Source: Desulfamplus sp. (lineage in GTDB: Bacteria > Desulfobacterota > Desulfobacteria > Desulfobacterales > Desulfobacteraceae). From it: 6,975 bases of DNA. Below, piece after piece: positions 1-5,854 of this stretch (the stretch's first letter is position 1; the number at the start of each line of letters is the position of its first letter). The position numbers and the translations under genes were made by a program. Under the pieces are notes generated by a model. The model was not told the origin of the DNA. It saw only the letters and a list, made by a program, of their open reading frames with translations, and ran no database searches. Location of the stretch: positions 1 to 6,975 of the forward strand of contig JADGBP010000117.1 in assembly GCA_015231395.1 (NCBI GenBank), written 5' to 3'.

Positions 1-663
1 ACTGTCATAAAAGGAAATGATGACATTATGATCGTGGACAACAATGCACGTGAACTTCGTATTTCAGCCACAGTCACTAAAGATCCTTCCAAACCTTCGG
101 TGGCAGATTGGGGTCAAAGGGGACAGGGGTTTTTCGGAACCAAGGGTGGCAAAATGGAGTCATTTTTTGTTTTTACTACTGATGTCTCAAGGATTGATAT
201 AAATCAATCTCTTCAAAAAATTGGGCTCAAATCCCGCCGTCAGATACCAATGGACGAGGTTAAACGTCGCTCTGGGCTCAAGACTACTACCACGGTTGCC
301 GACTATTTGGACGGAGACCCGATTATTTGCACCATCCGGTTCAAAAAAGATGGCAAGATATTTGAGGGTGCTTTGGAAAATTTTATCATGGAAAAAATCC
401 TTGTTGACGGCAAGGAGGTTATAAAACCTTATACACCACATTTTATTTACCACGGTACAGGAGAGGCAATTAACTTCCCCTCCGGATGCATTTTGTGTCC
501 TTCAGATTGTAACGGCGGAATCATCACGGATAATTCAATGCCACTCAGAACCACGGTCAATTACTACAAGGTGAACTGGAATGTTATGCCTCTAGTCGGT
601 TCAAAAGTGGAAGTTGTTTTTAAATCCATTTATGGGTCTCAGCCTATGAGCATAAGCTTATGA
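1..663 (+). CDS. YdjY-like domain protein, 5' end outside the window
   Basis: The reading frame is open from base 1, so the ATG at 28 is probably internal and the true start, with any signal peptide, lies upstream. An AAGGA at 11-15 lies 12 bases before that ATG, which is long for a ribosome site. About 220 residues are visible. The pattern looks like YdjY-domain proteins: an early strand region (IVDNNARELRISATV), then GGKMESFFVFTTDVSRIDI and a helix ending LQKIGLKS, and near the C-terminus SGCILCPSDCNGG followed by TDNSMPLR. The cysteines form C-x2-C-x3-C at about residues 163, 166 and 170 of the visible part. They could bind metal or an Fe-S centre, but this is not shown. The function of this family is not settled. 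The assignment rests on remembered motif order, so it could be another small periplasmic or cytosolic family. The gene ends just before a repeat end and a hairpin cluster. Confidence 0.55.
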   Translation, partial: TVIKGNDDIMIVDNNARELRISATVTKDPSKPSVADWGQRGQGFFGTKGGKMESFFVFTTDVSRIDINQSLQKIGLKSRRQIPMDEVKRRSGLKTTTTVADYLDGDPIICTIRFKKDGKIFEGALENFIMEKILVDGKEVIKPYTPHFIYHGTGEAINFPSGCILCPSDCNGGIITDNSMPLRTTVNYYKVNWNVMPLVGSKVEVVFKSIYGSQPMSISL

Positions 664-670
664 GCTCAAT

Positions 671-689
671 CTATAGATTTCCAGAAAAG
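671..689. repeat. solo terminal repeat of the CTATAG MITE family
   Basis: This 19-base stretch (CTATAGATTTCCAGAAAAG) matches the terminus of the three full elements elsewhere in the window, for example CTATAGACTTCCAGAAAAA at the plus-strand left end of the 5680-5782 copy. Its internal part and partner end are not found in the following bases. It is therefore a decayed copy or a solo end, placed eight bases after the stop codon of the YdjY-like gene. Confidence 0.55.
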
Positions 690-700
690 TCTTTTTATCC

Positions 701-731
701 AGCCCTGAGCTGAAGCTCTGGGCTAATTTTT
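701..731 (+). terminator. hairpin plus U-tract after the YdjY-like gene
   Basis: Arms AGCCCTGAGCT (701-711) and AGCTCTGGGCT (714-724) pair with one mismatch around a two-base loop. AATTTTT follows at 725-731. The shape fits an intrinsic terminator for the upstream gene, 38 bases past its stop. The same hairpin could instead be the 5' part of the structured RNA proposed for 701-826. Confidence 0.5.
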
Positions 732-826
732 ACCCAAGCCCTCTTAAGAGGGCTTCCTTTATGAGTTAGCCGAGGGCTTTAGCCCCACGGCGACTTTATA
801 AAACCGGCAGAAAAGCCGGAGATGGA
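701..826 (+). ncRNA. HEARO/omega-RNA-like structured element without an IscB gene
   Basis: Four hairpins follow one another: 701-724; 736-755 (AAGCCCTCTTAAGAGGGCTT, a perfect 20-base palindrome); 769-791 (GCCG-GGGCT paired with AGCCC-CGGC); and 804-819 (CCGGC, loop AGAAAA, GCCGG). The single-stranded links look conserved in type: CCTTTATGAGTT before the third hairpin, GACTTTATAAAA before the fourth and AGATGG after it. From memory, IscB omega RNAs (HEARO RNAs) carry the same order: CUUUAUG-GUU, a GC hairpin ending in CA-GGC, GA-C-UUcGUAA, then a CCG...CCGG hairpin. No IscB reading frame follows, so this would be a stand-alone or relic copy. The 5' boundary (701 or 736) is uncertain. Alternatives are a palindrome cluster left by an IS200/IS605 element, or plain terminators. 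Confidence 0.45.
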
Positions 827-854
827 TTTTAATCAAGAATAATGTGTATTGTCT

Positions 855-883
855 TTGAGAAAAAAATGCATAAATGGAATTAT
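855..883 (+). promoter_or_regulatory. possible sigma-70-type promoter ahead of the kinase gene
   Basis: TTGAGA (855-860, five of six to TTGACA) is followed after 17 bases by AATTAT (878-883, four of six to TATAAT). Transcription would start near 890 and run toward the kinase gene, first meeting the terminator-like hairpin at 908-940. In AT-rich DNA such matches arise by chance, so confidence is low. Confidence 0.3.
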
Positions 884-907
884 CGTGCTAATCAAAATTG
901 AGTGTTG

Positions 908-940
908 AAAAATGGGGAGGTTATTTCATCCCCATTTTTT
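908..940 (+). terminator. strong rho-independent terminator-like hairpin
   Basis: AAAAATGGGGA (908-918) and TCCCCATTTTT (929-939) form a perfect 11-bp stem around a 10-base loop. The 3' arm ends in a run of six T. The A-run on the 5' side would allow it to act in both directions. No gene ends just upstream, so it either closes a short RNA from the preceding region or acts as an attenuator in the kinase leader. Confidence 0.6.
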
Positions 941-1096
941 ATTTGAAACTGGGCATCCCTAATTTGCCGATTGATACTTTCCATGACAACATTCCCGTTT
1001 TAAAGGATTTCCCACAAAAAAGTGTCGACTATTTTTGGGGTTACATGTTAAGAATGCCCTCTCACACCACACAATTTGATAAATAAAGGTTCCTTT
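941..1096 (+). other. kinase gene leader, no gene seen
   Basis: I see no supported gene here. A TTG-initiated frame crosses it, but it includes the terminator hairpin and has no recognisable motif. A modest stem-loop is present at 1011-1040 (CCC-CAAAAA-AGT pairing with ACT-TTTTTG-GGG with single-base bulges), without a T-run. The stretch ends with the ribosome site AAAGG at 1085-1089, seven bases before the kinase ATG. Confidence 0.4.
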
Positions 1097-2455
1097 ATGA
1101 CTGATAAATTGACACGCGAAGAATTGGAAATAAGAGTTCGTGCATTAGAAAAAGAGATTGAAGAGAAGAATCAGCTTCTTACCAAATATAAGCAATCAGA
1201 GGAAGCCCGCCGCACTATCCCTTATAAAGGAAAAGATGTCAGGGGAACTGAATTCAGGGACATCACCGAGCAAAAGCGACTGGAGGACGAGTTGCGTTTA
1301 ACGCAATATTCTATTAATCATATTGCAGACAGTATTTTTTGGATAGATAAATCGGCAAATTTTCTTTTTGTAAATGATGCAGCCTGTAATAATTTAGGTT
1401 ATTCACGAGAAGAGTTACTAACGATGAATATTTTTGATGTTGACCCTGTATTTCCTAAAGAAAAATTAGAAGAACATTGGCAAGAAATTTCCAAGTCAAA
1501 TACAGTTGTTGTAATTGAAACCATTCATCAGACAAAAGATGGCAGACAAATTTCAGTAGAAGTTACTACCAATTTTTTGGAGTATGGGGGTAATCAATAT
1601 AATGTTGCTGTTGCACGTGATATAACCCCCCGTAAACAATCAGAGATAAAGCAAAAAGAGCTTGAAGCCACCAACCTTCGACTTCAAAAAGCTGAAAGTC
1701 TTGGTCAGATGGCAGGAGGGATTGCACATCTTTTTAATAACTATCTTTATGCTGTAAGTGGAAATTTAGAGCTGGCTATTGAAGAGTTACCTGATGACTC
1801 TTTGATACATGAATACTTGAGTGACGCAATGGAAGCTACCCGTTCCTGTGCTGATGTCAGTGGTTCTATGCTCTCATATCTTGGACACAATTATCTTCAA
1901 ACAGAATCTGTTGATATTGCGGAATTTTGTCGAAATAATCTGCCGAACTTTCAATCATTAGTTCATAATGACATTGTCTTAGAGGCAGACCTGATTGATA
2001 CTGAATTGTTTGTCCGTGTGAATTTCAATCAGATGCAGCAGGTTATGAATCATCTTATTACCAATGCCTGTGAGAGTATCGTTGATAATAAAGGCAAAAT
2101 CACTCTGATTACAAAAATTATACCAGTATCGGATATTCCAAAATTCCATCTTTTACCTATTGATTTTGAACCATCTGTAGATACCTACGCCTGTTTAGAA
2201 GTTATTGATACAGGATGTGGCATTCCAAAAAAGGATATTCACAAATTATCAGACCCTTTTTTTACAACCAAGTTCGCAGGACGAGGTTTGGGGCTGGCAG
2301 TTGTATCGGGAATAGTTAAATCATGGGGCGGCATGGTTGGCGTAAAAAGTAAAGTCGGTTATGGAAGCTCTTTTATGGTTTTCCTTCCTCTGTCTGAGAA
2401 CAATTCAGTTTGGCAAGCAAAAAAGGGCATCCTTCATATCACCCCAAAAGTATAG
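1097..2455 (+). CDS. soluble PAS-domain sensor histidine kinase
   Basis: This predicted two-component kinase has 452 residues and no membrane segment. The ATG at 1097 is chosen over an in-frame TTG at 1076 because AAAGG lies seven bases upstream. Residues 5-35 look like a coiled coil. Residues 44-66 (YKGKDVRGTEFRDITEQKR) look like the tail of a PAS domain whose core is missing. A full PAS domain follows at about 70-180, ending VAVARDITPRK. The dimerisation/phosphoacceptor segment has GGIAHLFNN with phospho-acceptor His211. The residue after this His is Leu, where Asp or Glu is usual. The ATPase domain shows the N box (HLITNACESI, Asn323), DTGCG at 371-375, DPFFTTK and GRGLGL at 395-400. No receiver or output domain is attached and no response regulator is in the window, so the partner is unknown. 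The PAS domain suggests an intracellular signal. The last codons and the stop overlap repeats. Confidence 0.93.
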   Translation: MTDKLTREELEIRVRALEKEIEEKNQLLTKYKQSEEARRTIPYKGKDVRGTEFRDITEQKRLEDELRLTQYSINHIADSIFWIDKSANFLFVNDAACNNLGYSREELLTMNIFDVDPVFPKEKLEEHWQEISKSNTVVVIETIHQTKDGRQISVEVTTNFLEYGGNQYNVAVARDITPRKQSEIKQKELEATNLRLQKAESLGQMAGGIAHLFNNYLYAVSGNLELAIEELPDDSLIHEYLSDAMEATRSCADVSGSMLSYLGHNYLQTESVDIAEFCRNNLPNFQSLVHNDIVLEADLIDTELFVRVNFNQMQQVMNHLITNACESIVDNKGKITLITKIIPVSDIPKFHLLPIDFEPSVDTYACLEVIDTGCGIPKKDIHKLSDPFFTTKFAGRGLGLAVVSGIVKSWGGMVGVKSKVGYGSSFMVFLPLSENNSVWQAKKGILHITPKV

Positions 2456-2632
2456 TTTTCCAGATAATTAAATTGGCAAGAGCATTGTAGGGGCAATCCT
2501 TTGTGGTTGCCCTTCAAAGTTGAGAATATCAAAATATTTTTCTGGAAGTCTATAGTTTACACTTTTTTTGAAGTACTTCCCTAAAATGGGGCATTTGCTT
2601 AAGAAAGTGTAAACTGGAAAATGAAGGATGCC
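2426..2632. repeat. bipartite inverted repeat interrupted by MITE copy A
   Basis: The outer arms are GGCATCCTTCAT (2426-2437) and ATGAAGGATGCC (2621-2632). The inner arms are AGTTTACACTTT (2554-2565) and AAAGTGTAAACT (2604-2615). Both pairs match perfectly. On the right, outer and inner arms are five bases apart. On the left they are separated by MITE copy A plus a few bases. The centre contains the palindrome GAAGTACTTC (2570-2579). The left outer arm lies inside the kinase coding end. This looks like a decayed small mobile element or insertion-sequence footprint with long terminal repeats. No transposase is present. Confidence 0.6.
2451..2554 (+). mobile_element. MITE copy A (CTATAG family)
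   Basis: This 104-bp element is bounded by TATA at both ends. Its imperfect terminal inverted repeats begin TATAGTTTTCCAGA on the left and, read inward on the other strand, CTATAGACTTCCAGAAAAA on the right. An internal hairpin pairs GGGCAATCC (2491-2499) with GGTTGCCC (2505-2512). It is non-coding and matches the elements at 4482-4591 and 5680-5782. The kinase stop codon TAG (2453-2455) lies in its left end. The TA or TATA flanks would suit a Tc1/mariner (IS630)-type target duplication, which is an inference. Confidence 0.75.
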
Positions 2633-2736
2633 ATGTGTTGGATAAAAAATAGAACCGAAGGACTTGAAAATTTTATGAAAAAGGGTAGGGTGTTTTATTT
2701 TGCCAAAATCAACCATGAAATTTAAGGAGAAAACAG

Positions 2737-4455
2737 ATGGGTTTTAAAAATTTAAGTATTAAATGGAAAATTTTTGGGATTGTTTTGATAGGTCCCCTTG
2801 TTGTAGCTATCATTCTTTCACTCCAAGATATCAACAACATTAAGGAATGGGCAGAAAAATCAACAATTGAAAAGAGTCGTGCTGTTGTTTTGATGGCTGA
2901 AGCTGGAAGAAATGAGATGGCTGACAAACTTAATAATGGAATAATAAAGCCTTTTAGCGAATTAGATAAATCTAATATCATAGGTGCTGTTCCTGTTATT
3001 ACAGCTATTAACATGGCAAAAACAAATGCAGCAAAAGCTGGTTATGAGTTCAGAGTTCCAAAATTCAGCCCCAGAAATCCTGAAAATGAACCAACAGAAC
3101 TTGAATCTTCAATATTAAAAGAGATTGAAGACAAAAACCTTGAAGAGAAAATTGTAGTTGAAGAAGATCAGATTCGTTATTTTAAACCAGTTCGACTAAC
3201 CAAAGAGTGTCTATTTTGTCATGGCGATCCTAAAGGTAAAACTGACCCAACTGGTGGTATAATGGAAGGGTGGAAAGAGGGAGAAATGCACGGTGCTTTT
3301 GAAATTATAGGTTCCCTTGCAGAGGCAAAACAGGCTGTTTGGGAAGCACAAAAAAGTATTTTTCTTTGGACTGTGCTTATTTTGTTTTTTATCAGTCTCT
3401 TTGTATGGCTTTTGGTCAGAATAAATGTTCTCAGACCTATTGAGGAGTCAAGCTCTTTTATAAACGCCATATCAAAAGGAGATTTAACTCGTTCTATTAA
3501 GTCTGATTCTAAAGATGAGTTTGGCGAAATGTTTGTAAATCTAAACACAATGTCGTTAAATTTAAGAAAAATGATTTCTGATATTTCTGATAATTCCAAT
3601 ATTCTTTTTAACTCATCAAGTGGTATCCAAAATATTGCAGCTTCACTATCTTCAGGTTCTGAAAAAACTTCCATGAATGCCAATACAGTAGCCGTAGCTG
3701 CTGAAGAGATGAGTTCAAATATGAATTCTGTTGCTGCTGCAATGGAACAGGCTTCCACAAATATTGGAATAGTTGCAAACTCAGCAGAAGATATTACCCG
3801 TAATATAAATGAGATTTCTCGTAATTCAGATAAAGCAAGAGAGATTACAGACAAGGCAGTAAAACAGGCTATTACAGCTTCTGAGCGTGTTGATAAATTA
3901 GGGCGGGCTGCAACTCAAATTGGAAAAGTAACAGAAGCTATAAGCACAATTTCAGAGCAGACAAATCTTTTGGCTTTAAATGCAACTATTGAGGCTGCAA
4001 GAGCTGGAGAGGCAGGAAAAGGATTTGCAGTTGTAGCAAATGAAATAAAAGACCTTGCAAAACAGACATCAGATGCCACAAGTGAAATTAAGGCGATGAT
4101 TGATGATATTCAACAATCTACGATGGAAACAGTAAAGGATATTGGAGAGATATCAAGTGTCATCAATAGTGTAAATAAAACTGTATCTGAAATTGCAACA
4201 TCTGTAGATGAGCAATCCAGAACCACCCATGCAATTGCAGATAATGTAATGCAAGCGTCTCAGGGTATAAGCGAGGTAAATGAAAATGTCTCTCAGACTT
4301 CTGCTGTAGCTGAAGATATTGCAAGAGATATTTCAGATGTAAATCACTCTGCTAAAGAGATGTCAAAGAATAGCACCACGTTAAATTCCAAATCACGGGA
4401 GCTTTTTGAAATATCAGAAAACATGAAAACAACTGTAAGTAAATTTAAAATCTGA
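2737..4455 (+). CDS. methyl-accepting chemotaxis protein with periplasmic c-type haem sensor domain
   Basis: This transmembrane chemoreceptor has 572 residues and starts at an ATG with AAGGAG seven bases upstream. The order is TM1 at about 12-29, a periplasmic domain at about 30-206, TM2 at about 207-229, HAMP at about 230-282 (RPIEESS, GDLTRSI, DEFGEMF) and a long signalling coiled coil to the end. The coiled-coil tip has the strongly conserved [20 protein letters not shown] at about 405-424, where CheA and CheW bind. The periplasmic part holds [11 protein letters not shown] with Cys158, Cys161 and His162, a CxxCH site for covalent haem, then [12 protein letters not shown]. This resembles the Tll0287-like (DUF3365) haem domain found on sensors, so a redox or gas signal is likely. 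His185 or Met184 could be a second haem ligand. No CheB/CheR-binding pentapeptide is seen at the C-terminus. No chemotaxis genes are adjacent. MITE copies A and B flank it. Confidence 0.95.
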   Translation: MGFKNLSIKWKIFGIVLIGPLVVAIILSLQDINNIKEWAEKSTIEKSRAVVLMAEAGRNEMADKLNNGIIKPFSELDKSNIIGAVPVITAINMAKTNAAKAGYEFRVPKFSPRNPENEPTELESSILKEIEDKNLEEKIVVEEDQIRYFKPVRLTKECLFCHGDPKGKTDPTGGIMEGWKEGEMHGAFEIIGSLAEAKQAVWEAQKSIFLWTVLILFFISLFVWLLVRINVLRPIEESSSFINAISKGDLTRSIKSDSKDEFGEMFVNLNTMSLNLRKMISDISDNSNILFNSSSGIQNIAASLSSGSEKTSMNANTVAVAAEEMSSNMNSVAAAMEQASTNIGIVANSAEDITRNINEISRNSDKAREITDKAVKQAITASERVDKLGRAATQIGKVTEAISTISEQTNLLALNATIEAARAGEAGKGFAVVANEIKDLAKQTSDATSEIKAMIDDIQQSTMETVKDIGEISSVINSVNKTVSEIATSVDEQSRTTHAIADNVMQASQGISEVNENVSQTSAVAEDIARDISDVNHSAKEMSKNSTTLNSKSRELFEISENMKTTVSKFKI

Positions 4456-4475
4456 TAATGAAAAAATCTGATAAT
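4447..4475 (+). repeat. short direct repeat at the chemoreceptor stop codon
   Basis: AAAATCTGATAAT occurs at 4447-4459 and again at 4463-4475, with a 16-base period. The first copy contains the chemoreceptor's stop codon and its last residues (K-I). This looks like a small slippage duplication next to the insertion site of MITE copy B. Confidence 0.5.
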
Positions 4476-4481
4476 TGTAAC

Positions 4482-4591
4482 TATAATTTTCCAGACAATC
4501 CAGATAATTAAATTAATAAGAGGGGGCAATCCTTTGTGGTTGACCCCTCTTCAAAATTGAGATACCAAAATATTTTTCTGAAAAATCGATA
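4482..4591 (+). mobile_element. MITE copy B (CTATAG family)
   Basis: This 110-bp copy has the same orientation as copy A. The left end is TATAATTTTCCAGA and the right end is TTTTTCTGAAAAATCGATAG, with one base changed in the terminal TATA. It carries a small internal duplication (CCAGACAAT then CCAGATAAT). The central hairpin is longer: AAGAGGGG (4518-4525) pairs with CCCCTCTT (4544-4551). That hairpin lies about 65 bases past the chemoreceptor stop and could hinder read-through, though no T-run follows it. Confidence 0.75.
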
Positions 4592-4612
4592 GATTGCTAA
4601 CAGGGATCATTC

Positions 4613-4811
4613 ATGAACAAAACATCTCCAGCCATTGAAGCCTATGTTAAGCGGAGGATGGAAACAGCGTCTCGCACTTGCGTGTGCGATTCTCCATGAC
4701 CCCCCGATTATTTTTTTAGATGAGCCTACAAGCGGGGTTGATCCAATCAGCAGAAGGGGATTCTGGGATCTGATATATGAAATGGCGGATCGTGGCATTA
4801 CAATAATCGTG
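4613..4811 (+). pseudogene. ABC transporter ATPase remnant with internal deletion
   Basis: Two pieces of one ATP-binding subunit can be read. The first, from ATG 4613 with AGGG eight bases upstream, gives [11 protein letters not shown], typical of the first residues of such ATPases. The second, in another frame from 4647, gives [16 protein letters not shown], then the Walker B IIFLDEP, the D-loop SGVD and [17 protein letters not shown]. The Walker A motif, Q-loop and roughly the first 120 residues between the pieces are missing. At about 4811 the sequence switches to unrelated bases where the family has the TTH of the H-loop. The surviving sequence resembles drug or multidrug-exporter ATPases of the DrrA/YbhF type. 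It cannot encode an active ATPase. The intact start and ribosome site suggest an internal deletion plus a 3' truncation, perhaps linked to the neighbouring MITE copies. Confidence 0.85.
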
Positions 4812-4842
4812 GGGGGCGGGCAGTGCAGCACCTTCTGCCCCC
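4812..4842. repeat. GC-rich inverted repeat at the pseudogene junction
   Basis: GGGGGC (4812-4817) can pair with GCCCCC (4837-4842). Alternatively, GGGCAG (4818-4823) can pair with CTGCCC (4835-4840). It sits where homology to the ABC ATPase ends and just past the stop of the convergent binding-protein gene. It lacks a T-run on either strand, so it is a poor intrinsic terminator. Confidence 0.4.
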
Positions 4843-4855
4843 AAGGAAGAGACCT

Positions 4856-5632
4856 CTAAAATCCACGCATTTTGATAATCTTGGCGACGGTCCCATCGTC
4901 CGTGATTTCTTTCAACCTTTGATTGAAATCGGCGACAATTTTTTTAGCGTTGGGGTTGGCTCTCGAAATGGCATGATGGACATTGATCATCTCGAAGGCC
5001 GGTTCAATGAATTCGATCTCTCCTTGAAATTCAGGATACTTTGTCGCCAACATATAGAGAATGAGCAGTTTGGAACTAATGAACACATCAATTCTGCCAA
5101 GCATCAATTTATTGATATTTTGTTCATTGTCCGTCACATCTTCTTTTTTCAGATAGGTTGCCTTGTCAAAGGTTGCTCCAAACGAACCGCCTCGTATATA
5201 ACCGATGGTATAGGGGGTCAAATCGTGCAGCGTGGTATAGGTGATGGAACTCCCTTTTTTCCGAAAAAATCCGTTTTCCTCGACATATACAACATTCGTC
5301 AAATAATAGGTTTGGGCACGTTCTTCACTATAATTCATGCCGATTACCCCATCAACGTCCCCTTCCTTAGTCTCTTCGAGTGCTCGTTTCCATGGGACAA
5401 ATTTGACCTCAATCTCATACCCTGCACGTAGAAAGGCTTCTCTGGTAATTTCCATGACATAGCCGCCATTGACTAATTTTTCTCCCCAGAAAGGCTCCCA
5501 GTTACAGGTATTCAACACAAGCTTTTTTTCTTTGGTCCATCCCGTTGTGCTTATCAACGTTATCAGCAGACAGAGTACAATCAGGAGATTCCGCCTTCCT
5601 GACATTACATGTGATATGTGAGAATAGATCAT
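4856..5632 (-). CDS. periplasmic solute-binding protein, family 3 (amino-acid-type)
   Basis: This is a secreted binding protein of the SBP_bac_3 fold, 258 residues from the chosen ATG at 5632, which has AAGGA ten bases upstream. Other in-frame starts are 5677, directly beside MITE copy C, and 5605, which gives the most classical signal peptide but has no ribosome site. The signal peptide core [14 protein letters not shown] is at about 15-28, followed by a short STTGW stretch. There is no lipobox cysteine at the cleavage site. The mature part shows the usual two-lobe pattern: [53 protein letters not shown]; the hinge strand [16 protein letters not shown]; and the C-terminal [20 protein letters not shown]. 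The ligand is unknown. No permease or ATPase gene lies on its strand, so it may be an orphan binding protein or serve a transporter elsewhere. Confidence 0.88.
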   Translation of the reverse strand: MIYSHISHVMSGRRNLLIVLCLLITLISTTGWTKEKKLVLNTCNWEPFWGEKLVNGGYVMEITREAFLRAGYEIEVKFVPWKRALEETKEGDVDGVIGMNYSEERAQTYYLTNVVYVEENGFFRKKGSSITYTTLHDLTPYTIGYIRGGSFGATFDKATYLKKEDVTDNEQNINKLMLGRIDVFISSKLLILYMLATKYPEFQGEIEFIEPAFEMINVHHAISRANPNAKKIVADFNQRLKEITDDGTVAKIIKMRGF

Positions 5633-5677
5633 TATACCATATTCCTTGAAAATATAGGGTGTATGTTGTTTTTTCAT

Positions 5678-5683
5678 ATTATA
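5678..5683 (-). promoter_or_regulatory. possible -10 box at the MITE C junction
   Basis: On the minus strand, the end of MITE copy C plus the adjoining AT creates a perfect TATAAT. A start about seven bases on would give a leader of some 40 bases carrying the AAGGA and ATG of the binding-protein gene. No good -35 hexamer lies 16-19 bases upstream, so this is only a candidate. Confidence 0.25.
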
Positions 5684-5782
5684 GACTTCCAGAAAAATAT
5701 TTTGGTATCTCTTCTTTTGAAGAAGAAGGGCAACCGCAAGGGATTGCCCCTACCTGCCAATTTCATTATTTGGAAAACTATA
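5680..5782 (-). mobile_element. MITE copy C (CTATAG family), inverted
   Basis: This 103-bp copy runs opposite to copies A and B and has TATA at both ends. Its plus-strand left end TATAGACTTCCAGAAAAA matches the right end of copy A reversed, and TTTGGAAAACTATA matches the left end. The core hairpin pairs GGGCAACC (5728-5735) with GGATTGCCC (5741-5749). A second small palindrome, CTTCTTTTGAAGAAG, is at 5711-5725. It lies immediately upstream of the solute-binding protein gene. Confidence 0.75.
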
Positions 5783-5854
5783 GATGGTATTGGAGCACCC
5801 TTTCCCTAACATGAGCCAAACACTATGACTCGAGTATCAGGTTATCCTGCCATC

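Noticed and set aside
898..1086. 62-residue plus-strand frame starting at TTG
   Set aside because: It begins next to the terminator-like hairpin and translates through it, has no ribosome site and shows no recognisable motif.
1076..1096. Upstream TTG start for the kinase
   Set aside because: The ATG at 1097 has AAAGG at proper spacing, and the extra seven residues cover that ribosome site.
2468..2716. 82-residue minus-strand frame between the kinase and chemoreceptor
   Set aside because: It is made mostly of MITE copy A and the inverted repeat and shows no protein motif.
3219..3854. 211-residue minus-strand frame inside the chemoreceptor
   Set aside because: It is the antisense of a clearly coding region with strong chemoreceptor motifs.
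4823..5431. 202-residue plus-strand frame opposite the binding protein
   Set aside because: It is a shadow of the minus-strand gene, which has a signal peptide and full binding-protein pattern; the plus frame has no family features.
4613..5632. ABC transporter operon made of the ATPase fragment and binding protein
   Set aside because: The ATPase is broken and the two genes lie on opposite strands facing each other.
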